A DNA stretch of 64,000 bases from an uncultured Chloroflexota bacterium (GCA_902791025.1 CADATZ010000002.1:186001-250000); one strand, 5' to 3'; shown: positions 8,214-18,149, counted from the stretch's first letter. Notes: a model not told the origin generated them from the sequence alone. Numbers and translations: made by a program.

Positions 8214-9827
8214 TTGAAGAAAAAAAAGGCGTATCTTATATTTTCACTGCTGGTATTGATTAGTGCATTTGGCATAATCCAGTATTATATATGGGGGAAT
8301 GCTTTTATCACCGAATACCAATCCGACTGCACCGATACGCTACTCTGGGCACAAGCCACACTGGAAAGCGGAAGTCTCTTCAAACCAACCTTTGATTACG
8401 CCTACCAGCTGGCTTTTGGCGGGCAGTGGCTCTTTATGCCTTTTCTGAAGCTTTTCGGCCTCGGCATGACCGCACTGCGGGCGGGGATGTGCCTGTTCAC
8501 AGTGCTTTTCACACTTATCCTGGTGCTGTTTTTCCGCGCGTTAGGCCATCACCGGGCAGAATCCTTTTTTGAAACTGGGATCATGCTTTTGGCGATGTGC
8601 GCAACAAAAAAGACCCGGGAAATCTTCTACGGACACATCATCCACTACAGTCTTGCTGTCTTTTACCTGTTGCTTGCTTTCATCCTGCTGCGCCTATTTT
8701 TGGTCAATACCGGTCGAAGGAAACAAGTCATTGCCGCGTTGTGTTTCACGCTCGCTTTATTCATGTGCTCCGCGAATGGAACCGTCGAGATGCTTTTTGT
8801 CACGCTGCCGCTTCTCGCGGGGTGCCTGATCGAACTGTATCTGCACAGAGACAAAAAGCTAATATGGCTGATCGTCTTTATCATCATAGCCGCCGCTGCC
8901 GGATTTACCTTCTCAAAATCTCTGAACACAAACTATTCGGATTCCTACTCCGTCATCACACCAGCTGAACGTTGGGGTGAAAATCTCAGCATGTTCCCGC
9001 TTCGCTGGATCTCGCTGTTTTATCAGCTTCCCGGAATTAATCTGGATGCCTTCACATCGATCTGGCTGAAGACTGTTTTCAGGAGTATTATCGCCCTGCT
9101 CATGCTGGCAGGTGTAGCATTGTCTTTTGTTCTCTACAAACAAATTGAAATCAGAGAGGAAAGGCTTTTCCTCGGCACCATCTGGGCAATGTTTGCCGCA
9201 TTCCTCTACTTCTTCACCTTCGGGAAAATTTCCGATGTTGACTGGCGGCTGTCACCTCTGGTTTTTTTCTCAGAGACTGTTGTTTTGATCCTCTGCCGAA
9301 AGGTGCTTCATGAAAACCGGGAGCGCACCCTTTCCACCGGTCTCTCTCTTCTCTGCGGTGTAATGCTAATTATCAATTCGCTTTCCAACGGATTTGCCGT
9401 GCTTCGTATTCCCTATGATAAAAAAATCTGGTACGCAGAAGACGGCTTACTGAAAACACTGAAGGCTCATGGCCTGGATTATGGCTATATCACCAGTTAC
9501 TGGCTTTCCAATAGTATAACCGTTCTCTCGAATGATACGATTCGTTCCCGCGTCGTTTCGATCGATGAAAATAAAATAATATACCTGAATCCCTTCAACA
9601 GTGACCTGGAATGGTATAACGCACAGCCCGGCAGAGATCGTTATTTTCTCGTATTACGTGAGGCTGAATTCGACCCGGATATGCCCGAGGCGAAGGAAGC
9701 ATCTGAAATCCACCATTGCATTCAGGAAGACACCCGCAATATGCGGACAGATGTCTACAAAATTCTCGTCTTTGATCACAACATCATGCAGGAAGAATAC
9801 GAAGAACTCCTGCCGAGGTATCAGTAG
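8214..9827 (+). CDS. Polytopic membrane protein, GT-C glycosyltransferase-like topology, function unknown
   Basis: A 537-residue protein with about ten to eleven hydrophobic helices between residues 6 and 410 and a soluble C-terminal domain. A first extracytoplasmic loop with acidic residues (EYQSDCTDTLLW) follows helix 1, and the general layout (catalytic loop after TM1, many TMs, C-terminal soluble domain) is that of GT-C or PMT-like membrane glycosyltransferases. I see no decisive motif. The TTG start is supported by AGGGGA five bases upstream. Similar in style to the minus-strand gene ending at 49804. It is followed tail-to-tail by queA. Confidence 0.6.
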   Translation: MKKKKAYLIFSLLVLISAFGIIQYYIWGNAFITEYQSDCTDTLLWAQATLESGSLFKPTFDYAYQLAFGGQWLFMPFLKLFGLGMTALRAGMCLFTVLFTLILVLFFRALGHHRAESFFETGIMLLAMCATKKTREIFYGHIIHYSLAVFYLLLAFILLRLFLVNTGRRKQVIAALCFTLALFMCSANGTVEMLFVTLPLLAGCLIELYLHRDKKLIWLIVFIIIAAAAGFTFSKSLNTNYSDSYSVITPAERWGENLSMFPLRWISLFYQLPGINLDAFTSIWLKTVFRSIIALLMLAGVALSFVLYKQIEIREERLFLGTIWAMFAAFLYFFTFGKISDVDWRLSPLVFFSETVVLILCRKVLHENRERTLSTGLSLLCGVMLIINSLSNGFAVLRIPYDKKIWYAEDGLLKTLKAHGLDYGYITSYWLSNSITVLSNDTIRSRVVSIDENKIIYLNPFNSDLEWYNAQPGRDRYFLVLREAEFDPDMPEAKEASEIHHCIQEDTRNMRTDVYKILVFDHNIMQEEYEELLPRYQ

Positions 9828-9830
9828 CCA

Positions 9831-10862
9831 CTAAATTATCAACATTGCGTCGCCGAAGGAGAAGAAGCGGTATTTCAGGTCGATAGCCTCTTTGTAGAGG
9901 GAGAGAACGTTTTCACGTCCGGCGAAGGCACTGATCATCATGATCAGGGTGGATTTTGGCAGGTGGAAATTCGTGATAATGCCGTCGATCCCTTTGAACT
10001 CATAGCCGGGAAGGATAAAGATATTCGTCTGCCCACAGAACGGAATCACGCGGTCGGATGACCCGGCATTAAGGGCAGCCTGTGCAGCGGTCTCCAATGT
10101 ACGGGCACTGGTGGTTCCGACGGAGATCACTCTTCCGCCATTCCGAACCGTCTCATTGATCAGCCGTGCGGTCTCCTCCGTCACCTCGCACCATTCAGTG
10201 TGGATATGATGCTGCTCCGGGTCATCTTCCGTAACCGGCGCAAAGGTATCCAGACCGACATGCAGCGTAACACCGGCGAACCGTACCCCCATTTCCCGCA
10301 GTTCGTTCATCAGCCTTTCGGTAAAATGCAGTCCCGCAGTCGGTGCCGCAGCGGAACCGGTATCTTTGGCATAAACGGTCTGATAGCGGTCAGGATCTTC
10401 CAGCCGGGTGTGAATATAAGGCGGCAGCGGCATCTGACCGGTGCTGATGACAAATTCGTCCAGATCGCCGTCAAAACGCAGCAGCCTCCGGGAACCTTCA
10501 TATTGGTCGACGATTTCAGCCGACAATGTATCGGAAAAGATGATCTTCTTCCCCATAAAAAGGCGCTTTCCGCCAACCAGTGTTTCCCAGAGATTTTCCT
10601 CGACCCGGCGCAGCAGCAGCACTTCAACCTGTCCGCCGGTCTCGTCTTTTTTCCCGAAGATCCGGGCCGGGATCACTTTCGTCTGATTGATCACCAGCAG
10701 GTCCCCTTTACGGAGATACTGCGGCAGATCATGGAAGATGCGATGTTCGCGCTCACCACTATCGCGATGGTAAACAAGCAGCCGGGAAGAGTCCCGTGGT
10801 TCAGCAGGAGTCTGAGCGATCCGCTCCTGCGGTAAATCATAATCAAAATCGGATGTTTTCAT
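9831..10862 (-). CDS. queA: S-adenosylmethionine:tRNA ribosyltransferase-isomerase
   Basis: Queuosine pathway enzyme that transfers and isomerises the ribosyl part of SAM onto 7-aminomethyl-7-deazaguanine in tRNA. 343 residues, normal length. Typical blocks: MKTSDFDYDLPQERIAQTPA at the N-terminus, RDSSRLLV, LVINQTKVIPARI, PTAGLHFTERL, TLHVGLDTFAPV, HTEWCEV, VGTTSARTLE, and FHLPKSTLIMMISAFAG. The start has no visible Shine-Dalgarno sequence: heptamer repeats come to within 9 bases of the ATG. Neighbouring ruvB is a common partner of queA in bacteria. Confidence 0.96.
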   Translation of the reverse strand: MKTSDFDYDLPQERIAQTPAEPRDSSRLLVYHRDSGEREHRIFHDLPQYLRKGDLLVINQTKVIPARIFGKKDETGGQVEVLLLRRVEENLWETLVGGKRLFMGKKIIFSDTLSAEIVDQYEGSRRLLRFDGDLDEFVISTGQMPLPPYIHTRLEDPDRYQTVYAKDTGSAAAPTAGLHFTERLMNELREMGVRFAGVTLHVGLDTFAPVTEDDPEQHHIHTEWCEVTEETARLINETVRNGGRVISVGTTSARTLETAAQAALNAGSSDRVIPFCGQTNIFILPGYEFKGIDGIITNFHLPKSTLIMMISAFAGRENVLSLYKEAIDLKYRFFSFGDAMLII

Positions 10863-10870
10863 AATATCGG

Positions 10871-11004
10871 TTAGGTATTAGGTATTAGGTATTAGGTATT
10901 AGGTGTTAGGTATTGGGGGTTAGGGTTTAGGAATTAGGGGTTAGTGATCATAAGATACGATTCCCCATTCACTATTTTCTATCTCCAATATCCTATTCAC
11001 TATT
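10871..11004. repeat. Two heptamer-periodic tracts filling the queA-ruvB gap
   Basis: 10871-10944 holds about ten TTAGG-type 7-base units (TTAGGTA, TTAGGTG, TTAGGGT, TTAGGGG variants). 10965-11004 holds a second type built on TTCACTA units (CATTCACTATTTTC, CTATTCACTATTCACT). Together they fill almost the whole 144-bp space between ruvB and queA. Confidence 0.8.
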
Positions 11005-11006
11005 CA

Positions 11007-12032
11007 CTAAAACAGCTGAGGGTCAGTTTTCTTGTCCGGATAGACCTTTCCCAGATGTTCATACGCCTTTCGTGTGGCAGTACGTCCCTGCGGGGTGCGG
11101 TCGATCAGGCCAAGCTGCAGCAGGTAAGGCTCCACCACATCCATGATGGTATCTGATTCCTCACTGATGGAAGCCGCAATCGTGTTCAGACCGACCGGGC
11201 CGCCGTTGTACTTATCGATGATCGTGTCCAGCACCTTGCGGTCCACCTCATCCAGCCCCAACGCATCGATATCCAGCAGGTTCAGCGCCTGCACCGCTGT
11301 CTCCTTGTCAATCGTCCCATCTCCCCGCACCAGCGCATAATCCCGCACCCGGCGCAGCAGCCGCAGCCCGATACGCGGAGTTCCGCGGGAACGAATGGCC
11401 ACTTCACGGATTCCCTCATCATCATATGGCGTGTTGATCTTCTGCGAAGCCCGGGCGATAATCTGTTCCATGGCAGGCAAATCATAATAATTCAGTCGAT
11501 ACACCGCACCAAAACGGGCACGCAGCGGAGCACTCAGCAGGGAAAGACGAGTGGTCGCGCCAATTACCGTAAAGCGCGGCAGCTTGAGCCGGATCGATCG
11601 AGCCGTTGGGCCCTTCCCGACCATGATGTCCAGCACACAGTCTTCCATAGCCGGATAAAGGATCTCCTCGATCGCCCTTCCCAGGCGATGGATCTCATCA
11701 ATAAAAAGGATATCGCCTTCATGCAAATTAGAAAGAATCGCCGCCAGATCCCCGGCCTTTTCAATCGCAGGCCCGGCAGTGATCTTGATGCTGACACCCA
11801 TTTCGTTCGCCATTACATGAGCAAGTGTGGTTTTTCCAAGGCCGGGAGGACCGTAAAACAGCACATGATCCAGCGGTTCCCCGCGTTTCTGAGCGGCAGA
11901 AAGCAGGATCGCTAAATTTTCCCGAACCTGATCCTGCCCGGTTACTTCAGACAATCGCTTTGGCCGCAGTGCCTGATCCACCCGATCATCCCCACCGCTC
12001 GCGGCAGGATTAATGAGTCGTTCTTTTTCCAT
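11007..12032 (-). CDS. ruvB: Holliday junction branch migration helicase RuvB
   Basis: AAA+ motor that drives branch migration with RuvA. The 341-residue form from the ATG at 12032 ([14 protein letters not shown]) is the normal length; an upstream in-frame ATG at 12137 would add 35 unrelated residues. Seen: [11 protein letters not shown], Walker [13 protein letters not shown], Walker [28 protein letters not shown] sensor region, and the C-terminal winged helix ending [17 protein letters not shown]. ruvA and ruvC are not present. The promoter's -10 box lies only 7 bases from this ATG, with no ribosome binding site between. Confidence 0.96.
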   Translation of the reverse strand: MEKERLINPAASGGDDRVDQALRPKRLSEVTGQDQVRENLAILLSAAQKRGEPLDHVLFYGPPGLGKTTLAHVMANEMGVSIKITAGPAIEKAGDLAAILSNLHEGDILFIDEIHRLGRAIEEILYPAMEDCVLDIMVGKGPTARSIRLKLPRFTVIGATTRLSLLSAPLRARFGAVYRLNYYDLPAMEQIIARASQKINTPYDDEGIREVAIRSRGTPRIGLRLLRRVRDYALVRGDGTIDKETAVQALNLLDIDALGLDEVDRKVLDTIIDKYNGGPVGLNTIAASISEESDTIMDVVEPYLLQLGLIDRTPQGRTATRKAYEHLGKVYPDKKTDPQLF

Positions 12033-12039
12033 GTCTTCT

Positions 12040-12070
12040 ATTATACATCGAAAAGCAGTTAGCGTGTCAA
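12040..12070 (-). promoter_or_regulatory. Promoter of ruvB, suggesting a leaderless transcript
   Basis: On the minus strand TTGACA (12065-12070), a 19-bp spacer, and TATAAT (12040-12045). Transcription starting about 7 bases downstream would begin at or next to the ruvB ATG (12032). The 19-bp spacing is slightly long but both hexamers are perfect. Confidence 0.6.
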
Positions 12071-12528
12071 ATGTGTTTTTATAGCAAATATCCCAAAGAT
12101 ATAAACGATGCCCAGCATCAGCTATGAACAAAAACAAACTGCTCTTATCTTGTCAAACCAAATAAAATTAATATGCAAAACTATTTACAGTCTCTTATAA
12201 ATTATTTAAATGTATCTGGCATCTGTTCAGAACAGAGCACACATGGACAGTTTTTTCTCAGAGAAGCTTCTGCACTCAATCCAAGATCACAGCTCGCTCA
12301 CTGCAAAGCAGGAACCTGCACAAAACTGTACTCAGTGATGCGCAAACCGATTCTGATTAGTTAGGTTTCAATCAAAATTTCAATCCATTTTTTTTCCTGG
12401 TCAAAGGTTCAAACTTTATTTTAAAAATTTGCACAATTGATAATAATCAAATCGCTGATTGATCAATTCTATTATCAAATTAAAGTGATATTATTGTACT
12501 GGTTTTAACACAGATTTAGAATGGGGCG
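12071..12528. other. Intergenic region between ruvB and the AT-rich island, about 460 bp
   Basis: AT-rich, divergent gap. A 63-codon open frame at 12173-12364 has no ribosome binding site and no recognisable composition, so I do not call it. Bases 12218-12250 (ctgttcagaacagagcacac) contain a short inverted repeat CTGTTC/GAACAG. The G-rich ATGGGGCG just before 12529 may serve the next gene. This gap marks the left edge of the low-GC segment. Confidence 0.4.
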
Positions 12529-14295
12529 ATGCAGCATATGAATCAAAAAAGCTTCCAAAGTAAACTTCAAAAACTTTTTATTGGCAAAACACCACTAAAA
12601 AAAAGATTAGCGCTCGCTCTTGTTTCATCATTTTCTCTAAGTTTCACATTATTTCTATTCGGACCATTGGATTTAACCTATAATGGGAAAAATTTTATAA
12701 ATTGTACCATACTTGAACTGACTCCCTTTTGTATACCTTTTTGGTTCATAACATTTGCTGCATTAGCAATTCCAACCTGTCTTGTTGGTGGAAAAATACA
12801 TAGTTTTCTTGTTTCAACCTATTGTGGTCTATCCTTAGGATTATATATTCAAGGTAATTTTCTAAACAATGACCTTGGGACTTTGAACGGTGAATTGGTT
12901 CCATGGCATAACTTCGGGGATAATGTGATCATCAATTACATCATCTGGTTTTTGATCCTTATCATTCCATTTTTATTCCATTATTTTTCAAGAAAGACCT
13001 GGAAAAACTTTGTTTTGATCGTTACCTGCACATTAAGTATCATGCAAATGTCTTCACTAAGCATTAAAATGTTCTCTCAATTCGAAACAGATCATGACAA
13101 AACAATTTCCAGAAACAACAAATTTGGGCTGTATCTCGGCGAACAATACGTTCTATCACCCAAAGAAAACATAATTGTATTTCTACTGGATCAAACCAGT
13201 GGAGATGAAATGCAGAGAGCCATCAATGATTTTCCAAATACACTTGATCCATTTCATGATTTCACCTGCTTTGATAACATGAACTCAAATTATGTAGGGA
13301 CCTTTCCTGCATTAGCACATTTACTGACAATGAAAGATTATGATTATGCAAATGAAGGATTCAATGATTTTTTCAAAAATGCCTGGAATTCTGAAACCGC
13401 AAATAGTTTTTATGATAGTTTACAGCAGAAAGGATGGAAAATAAATTTTTATATTGATTCAAATTATGGTGCCGGTAATATCCAAAATATGAAAGGAAAA
13501 ATTACCAATGCAATTGAAAATACCACAGACAATTATGTAATTAATAAAGAATCTTTTCGAAAGCTTATCAAACTGTCATTATACAGATACCTTCCAATTG
13601 GAATGAAAGCTCCATTTTGGGTAACAACTACTGATATTTCTTCTCTATTAATTTATGATGAGAACTTTATGATTTTTGATTCAAATAAATCAGTTGATTA
13701 TTTTCATGAGCATGGAATCAAATTATCCGGAGAAGAAAAATTATTTTCCCTTTATCATTACAAAGGAGCGCATCCTCCATATGTATTAACATCAACTGGT
13801 CAAAGAGCTGCTGGGTGGACAAACATCCGGGAACAAGTCTCCGGTTATATGTTTGTTATTTCTGAAATAATTAATCAGATGAAAGAATTAAATATATACG
13901 ACAGCTCAACAATCATTATTACAGCAGATCATGGGAATTATCCTCCTCCCGCTAATCCGCAATCAATTTTCTACATCAAACGTCCCGGAGAAACACATAC
14001 GGAAATCCAATATTCCCATGCAATGATATCTCAAGAGAATTTTCTTCCGACAATTGCATCTGCCGCCGGGCTGGATTCTTCAATATACGGAAAAACTGTC
14101 CTTGAGATTTCTGAAAATCAGCAAATTGAAAGATGTGCAACATTTTGGAAAGAGGATCCTAATTATCCTTTACAACCCGGTCATAAATATAATGCTATGG
14201 AAAAATGTTGCTATACTGGGAATGTGGATGCGCTTCTCGAAAATTACAATTCAAATAAATGCGAGGCACATCCCTTATTCGATTATTTCTACTAA
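12529..14295 (+). CDS. Membrane-anchored sulfatase-fold enzyme, LTA synthase/phosphotransferase-like
   Basis: A 588-residue alkaline-phosphatase-superfamily protein. About four to five membrane helices (residues 28-47, 66-84, 90-108, 133-152, 160-176) are followed by a large outward domain. Metal and nucleophile motifs: FLLDQTSGDE (Asp221), NYVGTFPALAHLL with the likely nucleophile Thr258, LYHYKGAHPPY (His), and ITADHGNY near residue 465. This matches the lipoteichoic acid synthase or phosphoethanolamine transferase plan, i.e. transfer of a phosphate-linked group at the outer membrane face. The exact substrate is unknown. Composition is much more AT-rich than ruvB or hisS. The following SGNH and MBOAT genes suggest a polymer made here and acylated there. 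Confidence 0.75.
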   Translation: MQHMNQKSFQSKLQKLFIGKTPLKKRLALALVSSFSLSFTLFLFGPLDLTYNGKNFINCTILELTPFCIPFWFITFAALAIPTCLVGGKIHSFLVSTYCGLSLGLYIQGNFLNNDLGTLNGELVPWHNFGDNVIINYIIWFLILIIPFLFHYFSRKTWKNFVLIVTCTLSIMQMSSLSIKMFSQFETDHDKTISRNNKFGLYLGEQYVLSPKENIIVFLLDQTSGDEMQRAINDFPNTLDPFHDFTCFDNMNSNYVGTFPALAHLLTMKDYDYANEGFNDFFKNAWNSETANSFYDSLQQKGWKINFYIDSNYGAGNIQNMKGKITNAIENTTDNYVINKESFRKLIKLSLYRYLPIGMKAPFWVTTTDISSLLIYDENFMIFDSNKSVDYFHEHGIKLSGEEKLFSLYHYKGAHPPYVLTSTGQRAAGWTNIREQVSGYMFVISEIINQMKELNIYDSSTIIITADHGNYPPPANPQSIFYIKRPGETHTEIQYSHAMISQENFLPTIASAAGLDSSIYGKTVLEISENQQIERCATFWKEDPNYPLQPGHKYNAMEKCCYTGNVDALLENYNSNKCEAHPLFDYFY

Positions 14296-14788
14296 TTATC
14301 AAATTTGATTCCATGAGAAAAATTCACCTGGAAAAAAATTTCAAACTCGTTGACCTTAAAATGGCTTACAACAATCAGTACGATACGCATTATGAATCTT
14401 TTTTACAATACAATAATCTAAATATCATCAGCGCAGCGAACAGTACAGTCTTTTTTATATCATCAGAGTGACAGTAAAAAGCAAAACTGCCGTGCTCCAT
14501 CCAGAATAATTACACGGCAAAAAATTTGTAATACTTTAAGGAGTAAATGTTGTCTGCAGTGCTGCATGTGGATATTTGCAGAAAAAAAAAACGCTTCTGG
14601 ATAGATCACATTTATACAATTATTTACTGTGGTACAGTCCGCACAAAAAAAATGTACTCCGGGATGTATCGCAGAACTTTGAAAAGTTATTAAAGAAAAA
14701 GTATATGTTCAGGATGAGTCAAGCGGACCTGTGCCATTGACTCAACACTGAATAGGTTTTTGAGTGAATAAACATTTAGGGGAAATGC
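14296..14788. other. Intergenic region inside the AT-rich island, 493 bp
   Basis: No supported gene. A 52-codon stretch at 14314-14472 (starting MRKIHLEKNFKLVDLK) lacks a clear ribosome binding site and could be a remnant. Further on are A/T-rich tracts, including an 11-A run near 14581, and short G-rich GGGG at 14779-14782 that is the ribosome binding site for the next gene. Confidence 0.4.
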
Positions 14789-16177
14789 ATGGGAGAGAAT
14801 CATCCCATCCGGGAAAAGATAAAATCGATTTGTCGGTATCCGTTTATCAGAGCCTTACTATTTTTCCTGTTTCTGATGGTATTCGTACTGCCAATGATGA
14901 CGCTTTTTACATCTAATAGACTCGATATTAGCGAAAGAGAGAACGGATTTAAAAAGGAACCGAAAAATACACTGGATGCTGTTTATATCGGATCAAGTAA
15001 TGCCTATACATATTTTCAGCCACCTCTTGCATGGAATGATTTCGGTATTGCTGTCTATAACTATGCTGTATCCTCACTTAGAATGTGGGGAATAAAATAT
15101 AGAATCGCCGAAGCAAGAAAAACTCAACCCAATGCATTATATATTGTAAATATTAATTCGTTTAAGGAAAAGGGATTTGGCGCGGCGGATTACGCCGTTA
15201 TACACTGGAACATTGATTATATGCCATTCTCAATAAACAGATTTTGCTATACCTATGATATGGTAAGAGGTATGGGAATCGACTTTTTTGATAGTTGGGA
15301 ATATTTTCTCCCAATGATTCGTTTTCATTCCCGATGGAGTTCCCTCAAAAGTACAGATTATATACATCCAATCAGCGCATATAAAGGAGCCGGAGCAGAA
15401 ATAAATTATATAAACAATATCAGCGATAATTCGAATAAACCTTTAAAAAATCACAGAACCGGAAACATCAGCGATCATCAGAAAAAGGTGCTGGATGATT
15501 TGATGCAATATATTGATAGAGAAAAAATCAAAGTTTTATTTGTACGAATACCAACAATGAACGAAGAAAATGAATGGGAATCGCTCAATACAATCGAAAA
15601 TATTTTGATTGAAAGGGGCTATGATTGTATTGATCTATATGATGTCTTTAGCGAATTAGGACTCCAAAAAGATACAGACTATGCAGATCCCGGACATACA
15701 AATATTCATGGTTCCATAAAAATCACAAAATATTTAAGCTCTTATTTAATAGATCATTATGGTTTTCAGAATAAACGAGGCAGCGCTGGATGGGAAAGCT
15801 GGGACGATGCCGCAGAAAAATATATTGATTTGATTAAAATTTCCGCACTTGATTTTGAGATTAATCATTCACCTCGTGATTATAACCTGAAATTAAGCAA
15901 TGCTTTTGATGTAAAACAGGAAGGCACAAATCAAATAACAATTCTCTGGGAAGCAATTAAAAATGCAGATGGCTATTTGATTTACCGAAAATCCAAAGCA
16001 TCCGGATATCAATGGATTAAAATCGCTGAAATAACAAATATAAACAAAACATCTTTCACTGATACCGATTTGAATGAATCCGAAGAATATACGTATTTGG
16101 TCGTTCCTTTTTATGTTCAATTCGGAGAGCGAATTTACGGGAAATATGATCCACTGGGAATAAATATCACATTATGA
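14789..16177 (+). CDS. Membrane-anchored SGNH/DltD-like protein with C-terminal fibronectin type III domain
   Basis: 462 residues. One membrane anchor (about 16-38) is followed by an SGNH-like domain: YIGSSNAYTYFQ (block I Ser), YIVNINSFKE, and DPGHTNIHGSIKIT (block V His). This is the DltD/AlgX-like type that works with MBOAT proteins to pass acyl groups to extracellular polymers. Residues about 365-460 form a fibronectin type III-like domain (ITILWEAIKNADGYLIYRK, SEEYTYLVVPF), an unusual addition. GGGG six bases upstream supports the ATG at 14789. The MBOAT gene starts 16 bp after the stop. Confidence 0.75.
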   Translation: MGENHPIREKIKSICRYPFIRALLFFLFLMVFVLPMMTLFTSNRLDISERENGFKKEPKNTLDAVYIGSSNAYTYFQPPLAWNDFGIAVYNYAVSSLRMWGIKYRIAEARKTQPNALYIVNINSFKEKGFGAADYAVIHWNIDYMPFSINRFCYTYDMVRGMGIDFFDSWEYFLPMIRFHSRWSSLKSTDYIHPISAYKGAGAEINYINNISDNSNKPLKNHRTGNISDHQKKVLDDLMQYIDREKIKVLFVRIPTMNEENEWESLNTIENILIERGYDCIDLYDVFSELGLQKDTDYADPGHTNIHGSIKITKYLSSYLIDHYGFQNKRGSAGWESWDDAAEKYIDLIKISALDFEINHSPRDYNLKLSNAFDVKQEGTNQITILWEAIKNADGYLIYRKSKASGYQWIKIAEITNINKTSFTDTDLNESEEYTYLVVPFYVQFGERIYGKYDPLGINITL

Positions 16178-16193
16178 TAGAGTATACAATAAC

Positions 16194-17780
16194 ATGTCAT
16201 TTGTTTCATCTCAATTTCTTGTTTTGACATCTGCCACAGCACTATTTTATTTTTTGTTTCCAATAAAATGGCGCTGGATCGTATTATTGGCAGCAAGTAT
16301 GTTCTTTTACCAGATCAATTCCGGCTGGTTATTGACAGTCCTGATTGGAACATCAATGTTCACCTATGGCATAGGAATTTGGATTGGGAAAATATACAAC
16401 CAGGGAAAAGATCTATATATCAAGAATCCTGATCTTAGTAAAGACGAAAAAAAGATAGTTAAAAATAATACAAAAAGGAATGCCAAAATGGTTCTGATTC
16501 TCGGAATCAGCGTCGACCTTGGAATATTACTTTATTTAAAATATGCGAACTTTTTTCTGGATAACCTTCATATATTTTTCCGAAAGGTTGATTATCAAAA
16601 GCTCAACCTGTTTTTACCATTAGGTATTTCCTTTTACACACTTCAGGCTATCGGATACCTGTTTGATGTCTTCAGGAAAAAATATCCAGCAGAACGTAAT
16701 CCAATCCGATTTCTGCTGTTCATGTCCTGGTTTCCACAAATTATACAGGGACCGATTGCGCGGTATGACCAGATAGCAGATCAATTATACAAAGGTCATT
16801 CCTTTGATTTTCAACGATTGGGATACGGCATTCAGCTGATGCTCTGGGGCTGGTTCAAAAAGCTTGTGATTGCAGATCGCATTGCACTTGTGGTACCAAA
16901 TATAATCGGTAAACCGGGAATTCATCAAGGCTTGATCATTTTTTTTGCATTTGCCTTATATGGGATACAGGTATATACAGATTTTTCCGGTGGGATGGAT
17001 ATTGCGAGAGGGTTTTCACAGGTCATTGGCATTGAACTGAAACTCAACTTCAACCAGCCTTATTTTTCCCGCTCGATTGAGGAATTTTGGCGTCGCTGGC
17101 ATATAACACTTGGCAGTTGGATGCGGGATTATGTCTTTTATCCATTGTCTCTTTCCAAAACTTTCGGAAATATTGGGAAAAAAGCCCGCAAAATTTTCGG
17201 TATAAATATTGGCAAAAAAGTTCCATCTTTTCTTTCCATGTTCATCGTATATTTTCTTGTAGGCTTTTGGCATGGCTCCAGTTACAAATATATCGCTTAC
17301 GGATTATGGAATAGTATCTTTATTATGAGTAGTATCATGCTGACAGGAGTTTACGAAAAAACGAGAAACCTACTTGGTTTTTCACAGGAATCCTTCACTT
17401 ATCGTGTTTTTCAGATTTTTCGCACCTTTATTATCGTTACCCTTGGACGTTATTTTTCAGGTGCAGCAACCTTTAAAGACGCAATCCGTTTTTATAACAA
17501 CACTTTTATCAATTGGCAAGATCTTTCTTTTATTCTGGACGGAACTCTGAAAAATCTTGGACTTGATACGGCTAATTGGTTTCTTCTTGCTGCAGCTTTG
17601 CTCTTTCTGCTCCTTACAGATTTTCTTCATGAGCGTGGATATCATATCCGGGAATCGATTTCAAAACAACATATTCTTTTCCGCTGGATCATTTATGCAG
17701 CAGCAATCCTGGCCATCCTTATTTTTGGAATATATGGACCGAATTATAATGCAGCAGCCTTTATTTACGCCCAATTTTGA
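16194..17780 (+). CDS. MBOAT-family O-acyltransferase (AlgI/DltB-like)
   Basis: 528 residues with about ten to twelve membrane helices. Signature blocks: FLPLGISFYTLQAIGYL, FMSWFPQIIQGPI, GIQVYTDFSGGMDIARG, FSRSIEEFWRRWHITLG with WMRDYVFYPL, and GFWHGSSYKYIAYG, whose His is the catalytic residue in MBOAT enzymes. The role is moving an acyl group from the cytoplasmic to the outer side for attachment to a polymer. It is coupled to the SGNH-FN3 gene (16-bp gap). No Shine-Dalgarno sequence is obvious before the ATG. AT-rich codon use as in its two island partners. Confidence 0.9.
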   Translation: MSFVSSQFLVLTSATALFYFLFPIKWRWIVLLAASMFFYQINSGWLLTVLIGTSMFTYGIGIWIGKIYNQGKDLYIKNPDLSKDEKKIVKNNTKRNAKMVLILGISVDLGILLYLKYANFFLDNLHIFFRKVDYQKLNLFLPLGISFYTLQAIGYLFDVFRKKYPAERNPIRFLLFMSWFPQIIQGPIARYDQIADQLYKGHSFDFQRLGYGIQLMLWGWFKKLVIADRIALVVPNIIGKPGIHQGLIIFFAFALYGIQVYTDFSGGMDIARGFSQVIGIELKLNFNQPYFSRSIEEFWRRWHITLGSWMRDYVFYPLSLSKTFGNIGKKARKIFGINIGKKVPSFLSMFIVYFLVGFWHGSSYKYIAYGLWNSIFIMSSIMLTGVYEKTRNLLGFSQESFTYRVFQIFRTFIIVTLGRYFSGAATFKDAIRFYNNTFINWQDLSFILDGTLKNLGLDTANWFLLAAALLFLLLTDFLHERGYHIRESISKQHILFRWIIYAAAILAILIFGIYGPNYNAAAFIYAQF

Positions 17781-18149
17781 CTCATCTTCTGTCATTCATA
17801 CACTGCGCTGATTATTTGGTTCCCGTATAAAATTATCTATCTGCGAACTATACTCTTGGAAAAATATTGATAAGCATTTTTCCTTCTTATAAAACTTCGG
17901 TATCTGTATTTTTATGTTTTGATGTTATGATAAAATAGATATTAAGTTGGATATTGACCCATGTAATGCTGAAGGGAATGTTTATAACATTGAGATTCTA
18001 TGAGAAAGTAAAGGTACTGGAAGAAAACGTTCCAGATAGCATTCAAGTCTGGCCAATCAGATGAATTATTGTTATTCAAAAAACATGAGACAATTTGCAG
18101 AATATCAGAATTGAATCAGTGCAGATCGTCTTTTTAAGGAGAATCATAA
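17781..18149. other. Intergenic region before hisS, 369 bp
   Basis: AT-rich; right edge of the island. A small hairpin CTGGAA/TTCCAG lies at 18017-18035. There is no T-box signature (no AGGGTGG-N-ACCGCG-like antiterminator), so control of hisS by tRNA is not supported. AAGGAG at 18136-18142 is the hisS ribosome binding site. Confidence 0.5.

Noticed and set aside
12173..12364. 63-codon open frame in the ruvB-upstream gap
   Set aside because: No ribosome binding site and no convincing composition or motif.
14314..14472. Possible 52-residue protein after the sulfatase-fold gene
   Set aside because: No ribosome binding site and no recognisable fold; recorded only as an intergenic remnant.
17781..18149. 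T-box leader upstream of hisS
   Set aside because: No conserved T-box antiterminator sequence or specifier loop with His codon could be found.
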